Below the pieces are notes generated by a model. That model saw nothing but the letters and a program-made list of their open reading frames with translations. It was not told the origin of the DNA and did not search any database. A stretch of DNA of 64,000 nucleotides from assembly GCA_963706605.1 (NCBI GenBank), contig OY970165.1:1984001-2048000 (forward strand). The letters are read 5' to 3'. This document shows positions 45,735 through 53,508 of this stretch, piece by piece. The position numbers were made by a program, and so were the translations under genes. The stretch's first letter is position 1; each line of letters starts with the position of its first letter. The DNA is from VRUE01 sp963706605 (GTDB lineage Bacteria > Actinomycetota > Thermoleophilia > Solirubrobacterales > 70-9).

Positions 45735-46135
45735 GCGAGCAGCTCGAGTCGGAGGCGCTGGTGCGGCGGCTGGCCGAGCTGGCCGATGCGAAAGGGGCGA
45801 CCGAGATCGTCGTCCTCGACATGCGCGGGCTCGTCTCCTACACCGACTTCCTGACTATCTGCACGGCACGCAACGAGCGCCAGGCGCGCGCGATCGTCGA
45901 CGAGGTGAAGCTGCGCCTCAAGCAGGAGCGCGGCCTGCTGCCCGGCAGGGTGGATGGAGAGGGGGCGGCCGGCTGGATCGTCCTCGACTATCTCGCCGCC
46001 GTCCTGCACGTCTTCACCGCCGAGGAAAGGCAGCGCTACCAGCTCGAGGACCTCTGGCGGGAGGCGCCACAGCTCGAGCTTCAACTGTCACAAGATGGCG
46101 TCCGAGGGCACCTCTACGGTGCCGCGCATGGGTAG
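45731..46135 (+). CDS. rsfS: Ribosomal silencing factor RsfS
   Basis: A 134-residue Iojap/RsfS protein that binds L14 and blocks subunit joining in poor conditions. Typical segments DMRGLVSYTDFLTICTARNERQARAI and GWIVLDYLAAVLHVFTAEERQRYQLEDLW are present. It overlaps nadD by 4 bases and the next gene starts within its last codons. Confidence 0.95.
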   Translation: MSEQLESEALVRRLAELADAKGATEIVVLDMRGLVSYTDFLTICTARNERQARAIVDEVKLRLKQERGLLPGRVDGEGAAGWIVLDYLAAVLHVFTAEERQRYQLEDLWREAPQLELQLSQDGVRGHLYGAAHG

Positions 46136-46847
46136 CTTCAAGCGGGCGCTCTTCGGCTACCGTCGCGATGACGTAGATGCGGCGATCTTGGCACTGGAGC
46201 GCGATTCGGAGCGGGCGATGGAGCAATCGCGCCAGGCTTGCGACGCCGCGACGGAGGCCGAAGCGGAGTTGTCGTCACTCTCCGGGATGGTGATCGAGCG
46301 CGAGCGCGAGATCCGCAGTCTTGGTGAGCGCCTGCGCGAGGCGAACGAACGCCACGATCGTGGCATCGCCTCGCTGCACGCGGTCTCCGAGCGGTTGGAG
46401 GAGATCGAGACGCAGGCGCGCGGCCAGGCGACGCGCATCCGGATGAAGGCGCTGCACGAGGCGGTCGAGGTGAGCCGGCGCACCCAGGACCTCGCCGACG
46501 CGCACAACGGCTCGACGAATGGCGCCGCGCCAAGCGAGGGTGGCGCCGAGGCGGCGTTGGGGCAGCTCTTCGAGGGTCTGATCAGGCTGGAGATCGGCCC
46601 GCTCGGCGATTTCTCACAGCTCGTCGGCTTCGAAAACGCAGTTGGCCGTCTCGGCGCCTCGGAGATCTCGGTCGAGCGCTTCTCGGAGGGTCGCGCCACG
46701 CTCTCGATGCGCCTCGAAGAGCCGGTCGAGCTGTTGCGCGAGCTGGAAGAGAACGCCCCCTTCGACTTCAACATCCGTCGCACCGCCGACGATAACCTGA
46801 TCCTCGACGTCGACGACGATCAGGGCCCCGAGCAGCGCGCCGCTTAG
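46128..46847 (+). CDS. DivIVA/GpsB-like coiled-coil protein
   Basis: A 239-residue protein. The N-terminus GSFKRALFGYRRDDVDAAILALERD resembles the membrane-binding GYxxxDVD box of DivIVA, followed by a long coiled coil (about 30-125), an Asn/Ser/Gly-rich linker (NGSTNGAAPSEGG) and a C-terminal globular region (about 145-235) not recognised. Start ATG 46128 lies within the end of rsfS; ATG 46095 is the alternative. DivIVA proteins mark poles or septa, so a role in cell-envelope organisation is inferred. The C-terminal domain is unlike standard DivIVA. Confidence 0.68.
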   Translation: MGSFKRALFGYRRDDVDAAILALERDSERAMEQSRQACDAATEAEAELSSLSGMVIEREREIRSLGERLREANERHDRGIASLHAVSERLEEIETQARGQATRIRMKALHEAVEVSRRTQDLADAHNGSTNGAAPSEGGAEAALGQLFEGLIRLEIGPLGDFSQLVGFENAVGRLGASEISVERFSEGRATLSMRLEEPVELLRELEENAPFDFNIRRTADDNLILDVDDDQGPEQRAA

Positions 46848-46889
46848 TTTCGGGTCAGACATTTGACTGGCGGTGTTTTGTCTGCGACG

Positions 46890-47789
46890 ATGCAGCCTGT
46901 GGACAATCCCAACCACAAGGGCAATGTCGCAGAGTTGGCGATCGCCAAGGAGGCCGCAAGCCTGGGCCTCTCGGTTCTCAAGCCGCTGACCGAGCACGAG
47001 GTCTACGACCTCGCTTTCGATCTTGGTGAACGAATCCTGCGAGTCCAGTGCAAATGGGCTACACACAACGGTGATGTTGTTCATGTGCACGTCGGCAGAT
47101 GCCGGACTAGTCGCCGTGGATACCTTCGGAGCACCTATCAGGAGGGTGAGATCGACGCCCTTGCCGCGTACTGTCAGGCGCTCGATCGTTGCTACCTTCT
47201 GCCCGCCGAGATGGTTGTCGAGCGGTATGCCGTGCAACTACGGACGAGCCCGACGCGGAACAATCAGCGGGCCGCGATAAACTTTGCAGCTGACTATGAG
47301 TTTGGGGCTGTAGCTCAGGGGAAGAGCGACGCGCTGGCAGCGCGTAGGCCGAGGGTTCGAATCCCTCCAGCTCCACTCCATCAGAAAGTTGGCTTGAAGT
47401 TCCCCGATCGCGACTGTTTTGTCGACTTGAAGCAAACCGTTGGCATGGAGCAGTTCTATGCCAAGCTCGCTCAGCACGTCCGTCGCGCAGAGGCTGGTGG
47501 AGAGACATGCGTTACGCGCTGGGAAAACCTGTGGCTCGGCTGGCACCCCCAGTTCCGGATCCCTGATCACCTCGGCGGTTGGTCGTCCATCATCCGTACG
47601 AACCGGCTCCTGCCGGCCTGGAGGCTGTATCCAAGGGCTTGCCACGCCGCCATAGCGACGTCCTGGTCGCTGACCACGATCGCCGTCAACCTGACCGCGC
47701 CCAGGTCGCGCAGCCGCTCCTCGCCCGCGCGCACCAGGGCAGTTGCCACACCTCGCCGCCTCCACCGACGATCGACGGCAAGTCGGTAG
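46890..47789 (+). CDS. PD-(D/E)XK homing-type nuclease frame running through tRNA-Ala into an antitoxin-like tail
   Basis: Residues 1-135 from ATG 46890 form a PD-(D/E)XK-like nuclease: NPNHKGNVAELAIAKEA (helix with Glu), YDLAFDLGER (metal Asp) and RVQCKWA, a QxK version of the catalytic motif, as in homing nuclease I-Ssp6803I, whose target is a tRNA-fMet gene. After INFAADYEFG the frame is open with no stop: it reads in sense through all 72 bases of tRNA-Ala (GAVAQGKSDALAARR...), then into a Phd/YefM-like stretch (VGMEQFYAKLAQHVRR). Beyond about 47510 two indels scramble that tail; everything past 47566 is antisense to a GNAT gene and meaningless. Whether the nuclease ends at the tRNA, or a fusion is made, cannot be seen. 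TTG 46863 is an alternative start. Confidence 0.7.
   Translation: MQPVDNPNHKGNVAELAIAKEAASLGLSVLKPLTEHEVYDLAFDLGERILRVQCKWATHNGDVVHVHVGRCRTSRRGYLRSTYQEGEIDALAAYCQALDRCYLLPAEMVVERYAVQLRTSPTRNNQRAAINFAADYEFGAVAQGKSDALAARRPRVRIPPAPLHQKVGLKFPDRDCFVDLKQTVGMEQFYAKLAQHVRRAEAGGETCVTRWENLWLGWHPQFRIPDHLGGWSSIIRTNRLLPAWRLYPRACHAAIATSWSLTTIAVNLTAPRSRSRSSPARTRAVATPRRLHRRSTASR
47305..47376 (+). tRNA. tRNA-Ala(GGC)
   Basis: Full cloverleaf by eye: acceptor GGGGCTG/CAGCTCC with the G3-U70 pair that identifies tRNA-Ala, D stem GCTC/GAGC, anticodon arm ACGCG-CTGGCAG-CGCGT with anticodon GGC (reads GCC), variable AGGCC, T arm GAGGG-TTCGAAT-CCCTC, discriminator A. CCA is not encoded. It lies inside the nuclease reading frame on the same strand. 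Confidence 0.95.
47397..47566 (+). pseudogene. Decayed Phd/YefM-type antitoxin remnant after tRNA-Ala
   Basis: Frame 3 encodes VGMEQFYAKLAQHVRR, then AGGETCVTR, close in pattern to the Phd/YefM consensus (VGVRELRQNLSxYLRR...AGE...VT). The expected ending GKPVARLAPP appears split over two other frames: GGG AAA ACC, then GTG GCT CGG CTG GCA CCC CCA ending at TGA 47564-47566, so about two small indels separate it from the first part. No toxin gene is next to it. The TGA directly abuts the GNAT stop. Start unclear (TTG 47397 or fused from the nuclease). Confidence 0.55.
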
Positions 47790-47989
47790 AAGCTGCCGCG
47801 CCAGCCGTCCCAGCCGGCAACTAGCGAACCGACGATCTTCCCGTCGACCTCGGCGAGGAGGAGGGAGCCGGGATCGTGGGCGAGCAGGCGGCTGAGCCCC
47901 TGTTCGGTATCGGTCGCCGACGGGGGACTCTCGACTCCGCGCCAAAGCTCCAGAACCGACGGGAAGTCGGTCTCGGTGCCGGTGCGGAT
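47567..47989 (-). CDS. GNAT-family N-acetyltransferase (non-canonical start)
   Basis: A GNAT enzyme of about 140 residues: TGTETDFPSVLELWRG, LLLAEVDGKIVGSL, FYRLAVDRRWRRRGVATAL with the acetyl-CoA loop, and AAWQALGYS. The stop of the upstream methyltransferase (48004-48002) lies in the same frame, and no ATG, GTG or TTG occurs until 47749, which would remove the whole first half. ATC 47989 has GGAG at 7 bases upstream and fits; TGG 47995 occupies the place where relatives have Met. Alternatively the gene is damaged at its start. Substrate unknown. Third in a TetR-methyltransferase-GNAT run. Confidence 0.72.
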   Translation of the reverse strand: MRTGTETDFPSVLELWRGVESPPSATDTEQGLSRLLAHDPGSLLLAEVDGKIVGSLVAGWDGWRGSFYRLAVDRRWRRRGVATALVRAGEERLRDLGAVRLTAIVVSDQDVAMAAWQALGYSLQAGRSRFVRMMDDQPPR

Positions 47990-48001
47990 GGTCCATCTCC
48001 G

Positions 48002-48754
48002 TCAAGACAGCTCCGCGCGGACGATGCGGAGGCCGACGTCGAGGAACGGTTGCTCCCGGAGATGCCCGTAGCGACAGTCCCACTCGCCGCTGTCGAGGTC
48101 CCCGCTCAGCTTCTCCAGCGCGCGATCGATCGCCGCGGTGGGCAGGCGGTGCCAGGTCGAGGAAGCCTGGCGCACCCGCGGATCGAGGTGGAGCTCGGGC
48201 CGGCTCCAGAGCGCAATGCAGAACCCGTCGGTGCAGTCGGCGGGCACCGGAATCGTCTCGATCCGAGGCTCGGGTAGGACGGCTTCGAGGCGCTCGATCG
48301 ACGGGAACGCCAGGCGGTCGTGCTCGAGGATCTCCGGCATGTAGTCGCGAACGAGCCACATCCCGGCCATCGCCTCCACGTCGAGGGTCAGGAGGACGAT
48401 CCGAGCGCGGGCGACGCGGAGCATCTCGCCGAGGCCCTGGTCGACGTCGCTCCAGTGCTGCATCGTGAAGATGCCCATCGCGGCGTCGACGCAGCTCTCG
48501 TCAAGGGGAAGGGACTCGGCGACCCCCTGAATGGCGGGCGCTGCTCCGGACGGGCGCTGGGCGATCATCACCGACGAGGGCTCGACCGCGACGACCTCAC
48601 GATCTCGCGGCTCATAGGAGCCGGCGCCGGCGCCCACGTTGACGACGCTTCGGGTGTCGCCGAGCGCCTCCCAGACCGCCGTCTCGATCCGCGGATCCGC
48701 GCGCCGGATCTCGCTGTAGTTGAGGCCGATGCGGTCGTAGGCGGGAGCGCTCAT
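48002..48754 (-). CDS. Class I SAM-dependent methyltransferase
   Basis: A 250-residue methyltransferase: SVVNVGAGAGSYEP (motif I), VVAVEPSSVMIAQRP, LPLDESCVDAAMGIFTMQHW and a C-terminal extension. It resembles the UbiE/Methyltransf_11 group; motif I is VNVGAGAGS in place of LDVGCGxG. ATG 48754 overlaps the TetR stop by 4 bases (ATGA), and its own stop is 12 bases ahead of the GNAT start. Substrate unknown; likely TetR-controlled. Confidence 0.85.
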   Translation of the reverse strand: MSAPAYDRIGLNYSEIRRADPRIETAVWEALGDTRSVVNVGAGAGSYEPRDREVVAVEPSSVMIAQRPSGAAPAIQGVAESLPLDESCVDAAMGIFTMQHWSDVDQGLGEMLRVARARIVLLTLDVEAMAGMWLVRDYMPEILEHDRLAFPSIERLEAVLPEPRIETIPVPADCTDGFCIALWSRPELHLDPRVRQASSTWHRLPTAAIDRALEKLSGDLDSGEWDCRYGHLREQPFLDVGLRIVRAELS

Positions 48755-49425
48755 CGTTTCCGTCGCTCCCGATGCGGAGGGGCGCCGTCCTCGTGGGCCT
48801 GACGATCCCGCAGGAGCCCCACCAACAGCTCGACGAAGTCGCCGTAGAGATCCTGACGCACGGTCTCGGGTCCGACCAGCGCTTCCACCGCAAGCCCGAT
48901 GCCGAGGGCGCGCAGGACGAGGGCGAGGTCCTCGGGTGGCAGCGCCAGCTCGATCCCCGCCTCCTCCTGGTAGTGGGCGATGTAGCGGGAGATCGCCTCG
49001 CGCAGCGCCGCCGAGCGTGAGCCGAACCGGCCGGCGAGCTCCGGGTCGCGGCCGGCGTGCGCGATGAACTCCATGTGCAGGACGAACGACTCGCGGTCGT
49101 TCGCGAAGCGCTCCATCCACTGATCGGCGAGGGCGCGAGCGCGCGCCTCCAAGGGGGCGTCCTCGGAAACGTCGACCTGGGTGGCGGCAAGCTCACGGGC
49201 CCGCTCCGCCATGTACTCCTCGAAGACGGCGAGGAAGAGGTCGGCCTTGCCATCGAAGTTCGAGTAGACGGCTCCGTGGGAGTAGCCCGCCTCCTCGGCG
49301 ATCTCCTCGACCGAGGCGCCGTTGTAGCCGCGGCGGGCGAACACCTTGGCGCCGGTGGCCAGCAGCTCAATCCGCGTCCGTGCCTGCTTCTGGGCACGGC
49401 TCTCTCTTTTCGGTCGCTTGCTCAT
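48751..49425 (-). CDS. TetR/AcrR-family transcriptional regulator
   Basis: A 224-residue repressor. N-terminal HTH: GAKVFARRGYNGASVEEIAEEAGYSHGAVYSNFDGKADLF, classic for TetR; C-terminal ligand and dimer domain resembles TetR_C_6/BetI-type. First gene of the TetR-methyltransferase-GNAT run and divergent from the PNPOx gene, with 42 bases between the start codons, so both promoters lie in one short control region with a dyad (49422-49450). Confidence 0.93.
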   Translation of the reverse strand: MSKRPKRESRAQKQARTRIELLATGAKVFARRGYNGASVEEIAEEAGYSHGAVYSNFDGKADLFLAVFEEYMAERARELAATQVDVSEDAPLEARARALADQWMERFANDRESFVLHMEFIAHAGRDPELAGRFGSRSAALREAISRYIAHYQEEAGIELALPPEDLALVLRALGIGLAVEALVGPETVRQDLYGDFVELLVGLLRDRQAHEDGAPPHRERRKR

Positions 49426-49458
49426 TCAGATTGGATTCCCAACTCGAATGATGATACT
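49422..49458. promoter_or_regulatory. Divergent control region: dyad and promoter between tetR and the PNPOx gene
   Basis: Arms TCATTC (49422-49427) and GAATGA (49445-49450) form a dyad spanning the tetR start, a plausible TetR operator. On the plus strand TTGGAT (49431-49436), 16 bases, GATACT (49453-49458) forms a weak sigma-70 promoter ending 9 bases before the GTG. Confidence 0.4.
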
Positions 49459-49467
49459 AATCTCACG

Positions 49468-50061
49468 GTGAAGCCGATCGATGCAGACGCCGACCCGATT
49501 CAGGCTCTCGCCCGCTGGCTTGACGATGCCCGCAAAGCCGGCGCCTTGGCGCCCGGTGCGATGACGCTGGCGACTGTGGGCAGCGACGGGCGCCCATCCA
49601 CGCGCGTCGTCACCTTGAAGCGCCTGGAGGCGGACGCGCTCGTCTTCACGACGGGGCTCTGGACCCGCAAGGCGCGGGAGCTGATCGCCAATCCTCGCGT
49701 GGCGGTCGTGTTCCACTGGCCGGTGCTCGGTCGACAGGTGCGAGTCGAGGGATTGGCGGAGATCGCCGAGCGGGAGCTGGCGGAGCAGCTCTTCGCCGAC
49801 CGCCCGCGTGATCACCAGCTGCAAGCGCTGGTCTCGCGGCAGGGCGAGCGGATCGAAGACCTCGCACCGCTGCGCGCTCGCCTCGAGGCCATTGTTGCGG
49901 AGACAGCCGGTCAGCCAATCCCCTGCCCAGAGGACTGGGGCGCCGTCCGCATTCGCCCAAGCGCGATCGAGTTCTGGGAGGAAGGCCCCGATCGCCTCCA
50001 TGACCGGCTGGGCTACGAGGTCATCAAAGGCGGCTGGCGCTGCCGGCGGCTGGCGCCGTAG
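49468..50061 (+). CDS. pdxH: Pyridoxamine 5'-phosphate oxidase family protein
   Basis: A 197-residue flavin-binding split-barrel protein. GAMTLATVGSDGRPSTRVVTLKRLE, FTTGLWTRKARELIANPRVAVVFHW, QVRVEGLAEI and the C-terminal RPSAIEFWEEGPDRLHDR (the RxEFW/RLHDR motif of true PdxH) support pyridoxine/pyridoxamine phosphate oxidation with FMN. Start GTG 49468; the frame stays open upstream but only as antisense of tetR. The Lys/Arg residues that bind PLP look conserved. Nearly leaderless if the proposed promoter is right. Confidence 0.88.
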   Translation: MKPIDADADPIQALARWLDDARKAGALAPGAMTLATVGSDGRPSTRVVTLKRLEADALVFTTGLWTRKARELIANPRVAVVFHWPVLGRQVRVEGLAEIAERELAEQLFADRPRDHQLQALVSRQGERIEDLAPLRARLEAIVAETAGQPIPCPEDWGAVRIRPSAIEFWEEGPDRLHDRLGYEVIKGGWRCRRLAP

Positions 50062-50250
50062 GGCTGGTCGCAGCAGGAGGAATGCCTGTGCTGGGCCAAC
50101 GGCGCGCTGCCCGTCGGCTTCAGCCGGGCGAGAGAAACGCCGTGAACCGGCGCTCGTGGAGCCGCGGATCGACGTTCCATGCCTCGGACGTGTCCGACGT
50201 GGGGAGTGGGGTAGCTCAATCAGCGGCCCGGCCGTGCCGATGAGTGAGCG

Positions 50251-50958
50251 ATGAACGCGGCCAACGAGCACGTGTTCTCGCATGGGTTGCGAGACACGCG
50301 GGAGACGATCCGGGCGTGGAACGGGCAGCCATGGGCGGTGATGAGGAGCTGGCTGGCCCTGAGCCTGGCTATTGCGCTGACCCTGCTGGTGGCGGTCTGG
50401 TTCGTCGCGGGCCTGGTGACGCCGGATATCTCACCGATCCACCTGCCGGGGTTGACCGAACCGGCCGGCCCTGAAGACTTGCTGCCGATCCTCTGGCGGA
50501 ACTCGCTGGTGCTGGCGCTGCACGCGACCGCCTGCGTCGCCGGCTTCATCGCCGGCGCCTCGATGCCGCTCGCCGCCGCGCAGCGCCGCGGGCTCTCGCG
50601 TTGGATCCATGTCAAGGCGGGTCAGTTCGCGATCCTCTTCGTCGCCGCCGTGACCCTCTTCTCGCTCTCCACGCAGGCCCTCTACCTCGGCTTCCAGGGC
50701 TCGACGATCGCCTCCCAGCTCCACATCTCCCGCGTCGTCCTCATCCTCACCGTCCTCCCGCACGCGATCCCCGAGTTGGCCGCCCTCTTCCTGCCCCTTG
50801 CAGCCTGGCTGATCGCCAGCCGCCGCGGTGAGTGGAACCAGCTCCTGGCGGCCACCTTCGTCACGGTCGCCGTCGCGATCCCGACCCTCGTCGCCGCCGC
50901 CACGATCGAGGTCTACGTCTGGCCCCACCTCCTCGAGGCGGTCTCGCCCGTCTTCTGA
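50251..50958 (+). CDS. SpoIIM-like (DUF95) membrane protein
   Basis: A 235-residue protein with about five transmembrane segments. The C-terminal part HAIPELAALFLPLAAWLIA matches the stage II sporulation protein M/DUF95 pattern (HGxxElxAixixgaaGl). Thermoleophilia are not known to sporulate by the Bacillus route, so the role is presumably a general membrane function. The preceding 189 bases (50062-50250) hold no gene; only a short dyad TCGGAC-GT-GTCCGA at 50184-50197 was seen. Ends 17 bases before leuS. Confidence 0.6.
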   Translation: MNAANEHVFSHGLRDTRETIRAWNGQPWAVMRSWLALSLAIALTLLVAVWFVAGLVTPDISPIHLPGLTEPAGPEDLLPILWRNSLVLALHATACVAGFIAGASMPLAAAQRRGLSRWIHVKAGQFAILFVAAVTLFSLSTQALYLGFQGSTIASQLHISRVVLILTVLPHAIPELAALFLPLAAWLIASRRGEWNQLLAATFVTVAVAIPTLVAAATIEVYVWPHLLEAVSPVF

Positions 50959-50975
50959 ACGTAAGATCGCCGTCC

Positions 50976-53465
50976 ATGGCCGGTTATGACCCGAAGGCGA
51001 TCGAGGCGAAGTGGCAGCAGCTCTGGGCTGAGGAGCGGACCTGGGAGATCGCAAACCCCGGGCAGCCCGGCCACGAGGGCGAGAAACCGAAGTCCTATGT
51101 GCTGGAGATGCTGCCCTACCCCTCGGGAGAGCCGCACGTGGGACACCTCAAGTGCTACGCGATCGGCGACGCGATCGCCCACTTCCGCCGCCGCCACGGC
51201 TTCGAGGTGATCCACCCGATGGGCTATGACGCCTTCGGCCTGCCGGCCGAGAACAACGCGATCAAGACCGGCGAGCCGCCGCGCGAGGCGACCGAGCGCT
51301 CGATCGAGTCCTTCCGCCGCCAGTTCCGCGAGTGGGGGATCTCGATCGACTGGTCGCGCGAGCTCGGCACCCACACGCCCGAGTACTACCGCTGGACCCA
51401 GTGGATTTTCCTGCGGCTGCTCGAGCGCGGCCTCGCCTACCGCGACGAGGCACCGGTCCAGTGGTGTCCGGTGGACGCTACCGTGCTCGCCAACGAGCAG
51501 GTCGTCGACGGCCGCTGCGAGCGCTGTGGAACGCCGGTCGAACAGCGCCGCCTCGAGCAGTGGTTCTTCAAGATCACCGAGTACGCCGAGCGGCTGCTCG
51601 CCGACTTCGACCTGCTCGACTCCTGGCCCGAGCACGTGGTCACCATGCAGCGCAACTGGATCGGCCGCTCCGAGGGAGCGGAAGTCACCTTCCGCTGCGA
51701 GGAGCTCGACCTCGACTTCCCGGTTTTCACCACTCGCCCCGACACGCTCTTCGGCGCGACCTTCTTCGTCCTCGCCCCCGAGCACCCCGAGCTGGAGCGC
51801 CTGATCGCCGGCACGCCGGCCGAGGCGGCAGTCCGCGAGTACGTCAACCAGGTTGCCCGCGAGTCGGTCGAGGAGCGCGGCGACGAGAATCGCCCCAAGA
51901 CCGGTGTGCCGCTCGGTCGCAGCGTGGTCAACCCGGTCAACGGCGAGCAGATCCCGATGTTCGTCGCCGACTACGTGCTGATGGAGTACGGGACCGGGGC
52001 GATCATGGCGGTACCCGCCCACGACAGCCGCGACTACGAGTTCGCCAAGGCCTTCGACCTCCCCGTGAGGCGGGTGATCGAGGGAAGCGACCCCGAGACG
52101 GCGCGCGACGGCGACGGGCTCCCGTACGCCGGCGACGGGGTGATGACCGGGTCCGGCCGTTTCGACGGCAAGCACAACCGCGAGGCATACGAGGAGATCG
52201 CCGCCTGGTTGGCCGCCGAAGGCCGCGGACACGAGGCGGTCAACTACCGCCTGCGCGACTGGCTGGTCTCCCGCCAGCGCTACTGGGGCGCCCCGATCCC
52301 GGTCGTCTATTGCGAGGCGTGCGGCATCGTGCCCGTGCCCGACGACCAGCTTCCGGTCGAGCTGCCCGCGGTCGACGACTACGCACCGAAAGGCCGCAGC
52401 CCGTTGGCGGCCGCCGAGGAGTGGGTGGCGACCGAGTGCCCGCGTTGCGGCGGTCCGGCGCGTCGCGAGACCGACACGATGGACACCTTCGTCGACTCCT
52501 CCTGGTACTTCATCCGCTACCTCGACCCGCGCAACGACGAGGCGGCGTGGGACCGCGCCGCGGCTGACCACTGGCTGCCCGTCGACCAGTACATCGGCGG
52601 GGTCGAGCACGCGATCCTGCACCTGATGTACGCGCGCTTCTTCACCAAGGCGCTCGCCGACCTCGGCTACCTCTCGGTGCAGGAGCCGTTCGCCAATCTC
52701 TTCACGCAGGGGATGATCACCCGCGACGGCGCCAAGATGTCGAAGTCGAAGGGCAACACGGTGAGCCCGGCCGACTACGTGGAGCGCTACGGCGCCGACA
52801 CCGCCCGCACCTACGTCTGCTTCATGGGGCCGCCGGAGCGCGGCGGAGATTGGTCCGACGAGGGGGTCGAGGGGGTCAACCGCTTCCTCTCCCGGCTCTG
52901 GCGCCTCTGTGAGGAGGTGGGGGAGAAGGACTCGGGTGAGGTCGACGCGCAGGCGGTGGGAGGTGAGGCGCGAGAGCTGCTGGCCAAGGCGCACTGGGCG
53001 ATCGAGAAGGTGACGCGGGATTTCGAGCGCGGCTTCCAGTTCAACACCGCGATCGCGGCGGTGATGGAGCTGGTCAACGAGGCATACCGGGTCAAGGACG
53101 CGCTCTATGGAGACCCTGCGGGTGTGGCCGCTGTCCGTTTTGCGACCGCCACCGCCGCCTCGCTGATCTTTCCCTTCGCTCCCCACCTCGGGGCCGAGGT
53201 GTGGGAGCGACTGCGCGGCGGTCGCCTCTGGGAGGACCCCTGGCCGAAGGCCGACCCGGAGCTGCTGACCAGCGACACCGTCACCCTCGTGGTCCAGGTA
53301 AACGGCAAGTTGCGCGACCGGATCGAGGCCGGAACCGGTGCGGGGGAGTCGGAGCTGCTGAACCTTGCCCGCGCGAGCGAGAAGGTTCGCCGTCACCTCG
53401 ACGGCAAGGAGGTCGTCAAGGAGATAGTGGTCCCCGGCAAGCTCGTGAACCTGGTGGTTCGCTGA
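50976..53465 (+). CDS. leuS: Leucyl-tRNA synthetase
   Basis: An 829-residue class I synthetase: HIGH-like PYPSGEPHVGHLKCY near residue 54, CP1 editing domain (about 225-420, TRPDTLFGATFFVLAPEHP and GTGAIMAVPAHDSRDYEFA), zinc-site CEACGIVPVPDDQLP, and KMSKSKGN near 587. Editing residues (Thr-rich and Asp in HDSRDYEF) are intact. ATG 50976 starts the family N-terminus AGYDPKAIEAKWQQLW; the longer frame overlaps the previous gene. Length is normal. Confidence 0.97.
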   Translation: MAGYDPKAIEAKWQQLWAEERTWEIANPGQPGHEGEKPKSYVLEMLPYPSGEPHVGHLKCYAIGDAIAHFRRRHGFEVIHPMGYDAFGLPAENNAIKTGEPPREATERSIESFRRQFREWGISIDWSRELGTHTPEYYRWTQWIFLRLLERGLAYRDEAPVQWCPVDATVLANEQVVDGRCERCGTPVEQRRLEQWFFKITEYAERLLADFDLLDSWPEHVVTMQRNWIGRSEGAEVTFRCEELDLDFPVFTTRPDTLFGATFFVLAPEHPELERLIAGTPAEAAVREYVNQVARESVEERGDENRPKTGVPLGRSVVNPVNGEQIPMFVADYVLMEYGTGAIMAVPAHDSRDYEFAKAFDLPVRRVIEGSDPETARDGDGLPYAGDGVMTGSGRFDGKHNREAYEEIAAWLAAEGRGHEAVNYRLRDWLVSRQRYWGAPIPVVYCEACGIVPVPDDQLPVELPAVDDYAPKGRSPLAAAEEWVATECPRCGGPARRETDTMDTFVDSSWYFIRYLDPRNDEAAWDRAAADHWLPVDQYIGGVEHAILHLMYARFFTKALADLGYLSVQEPFANLFTQGMITRDGAKMSKSKGNTVSPADYVERYGADTARTYVCFMGPPERGGDWSDEGVEGVNRFLSRLWRLCEEVGEKDSGEVDAQAVGGEARELLAKAHWAIEKVTRDFERGFQFNTAIAAVMELVNEAYRVKDALYGDPAGVAAVRFATATAASLIFPFAPHLGAEVWERLRGGRLWEDPWPKADPELLTSDTVTLVVQVNGKLRDRIEAGTGAGESELLNLARASEKVRRHLDGKEVVKEIVVPGKLVNLVVR

Positions 53466-53508
53466 GTTCTCACGGCTCAGAGCCATTTATCTGGTACAAA
53501 GCCGCCCG

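Noticed and set aside
47238..48359. 373-codon minus-strand frame ending in WSWRDSNPRPTRCQRVA
   Set aside because: The end is the familiar spurious translation of a tRNA complement; the rest is out of frame with the GNAT and methyltransferase genes.
50062..50250. Small gene between the PNPOx gene and the SpoIIM-like gene
   Set aside because: Short frames lack a ribosome-binding site and coding character; nothing supportable seen.
50913..53486. 857-codon minus-strand frame opposite leuS
   Set aside because: Spans exactly the leucyl-tRNA synthetase gene and has no recognisable domain.
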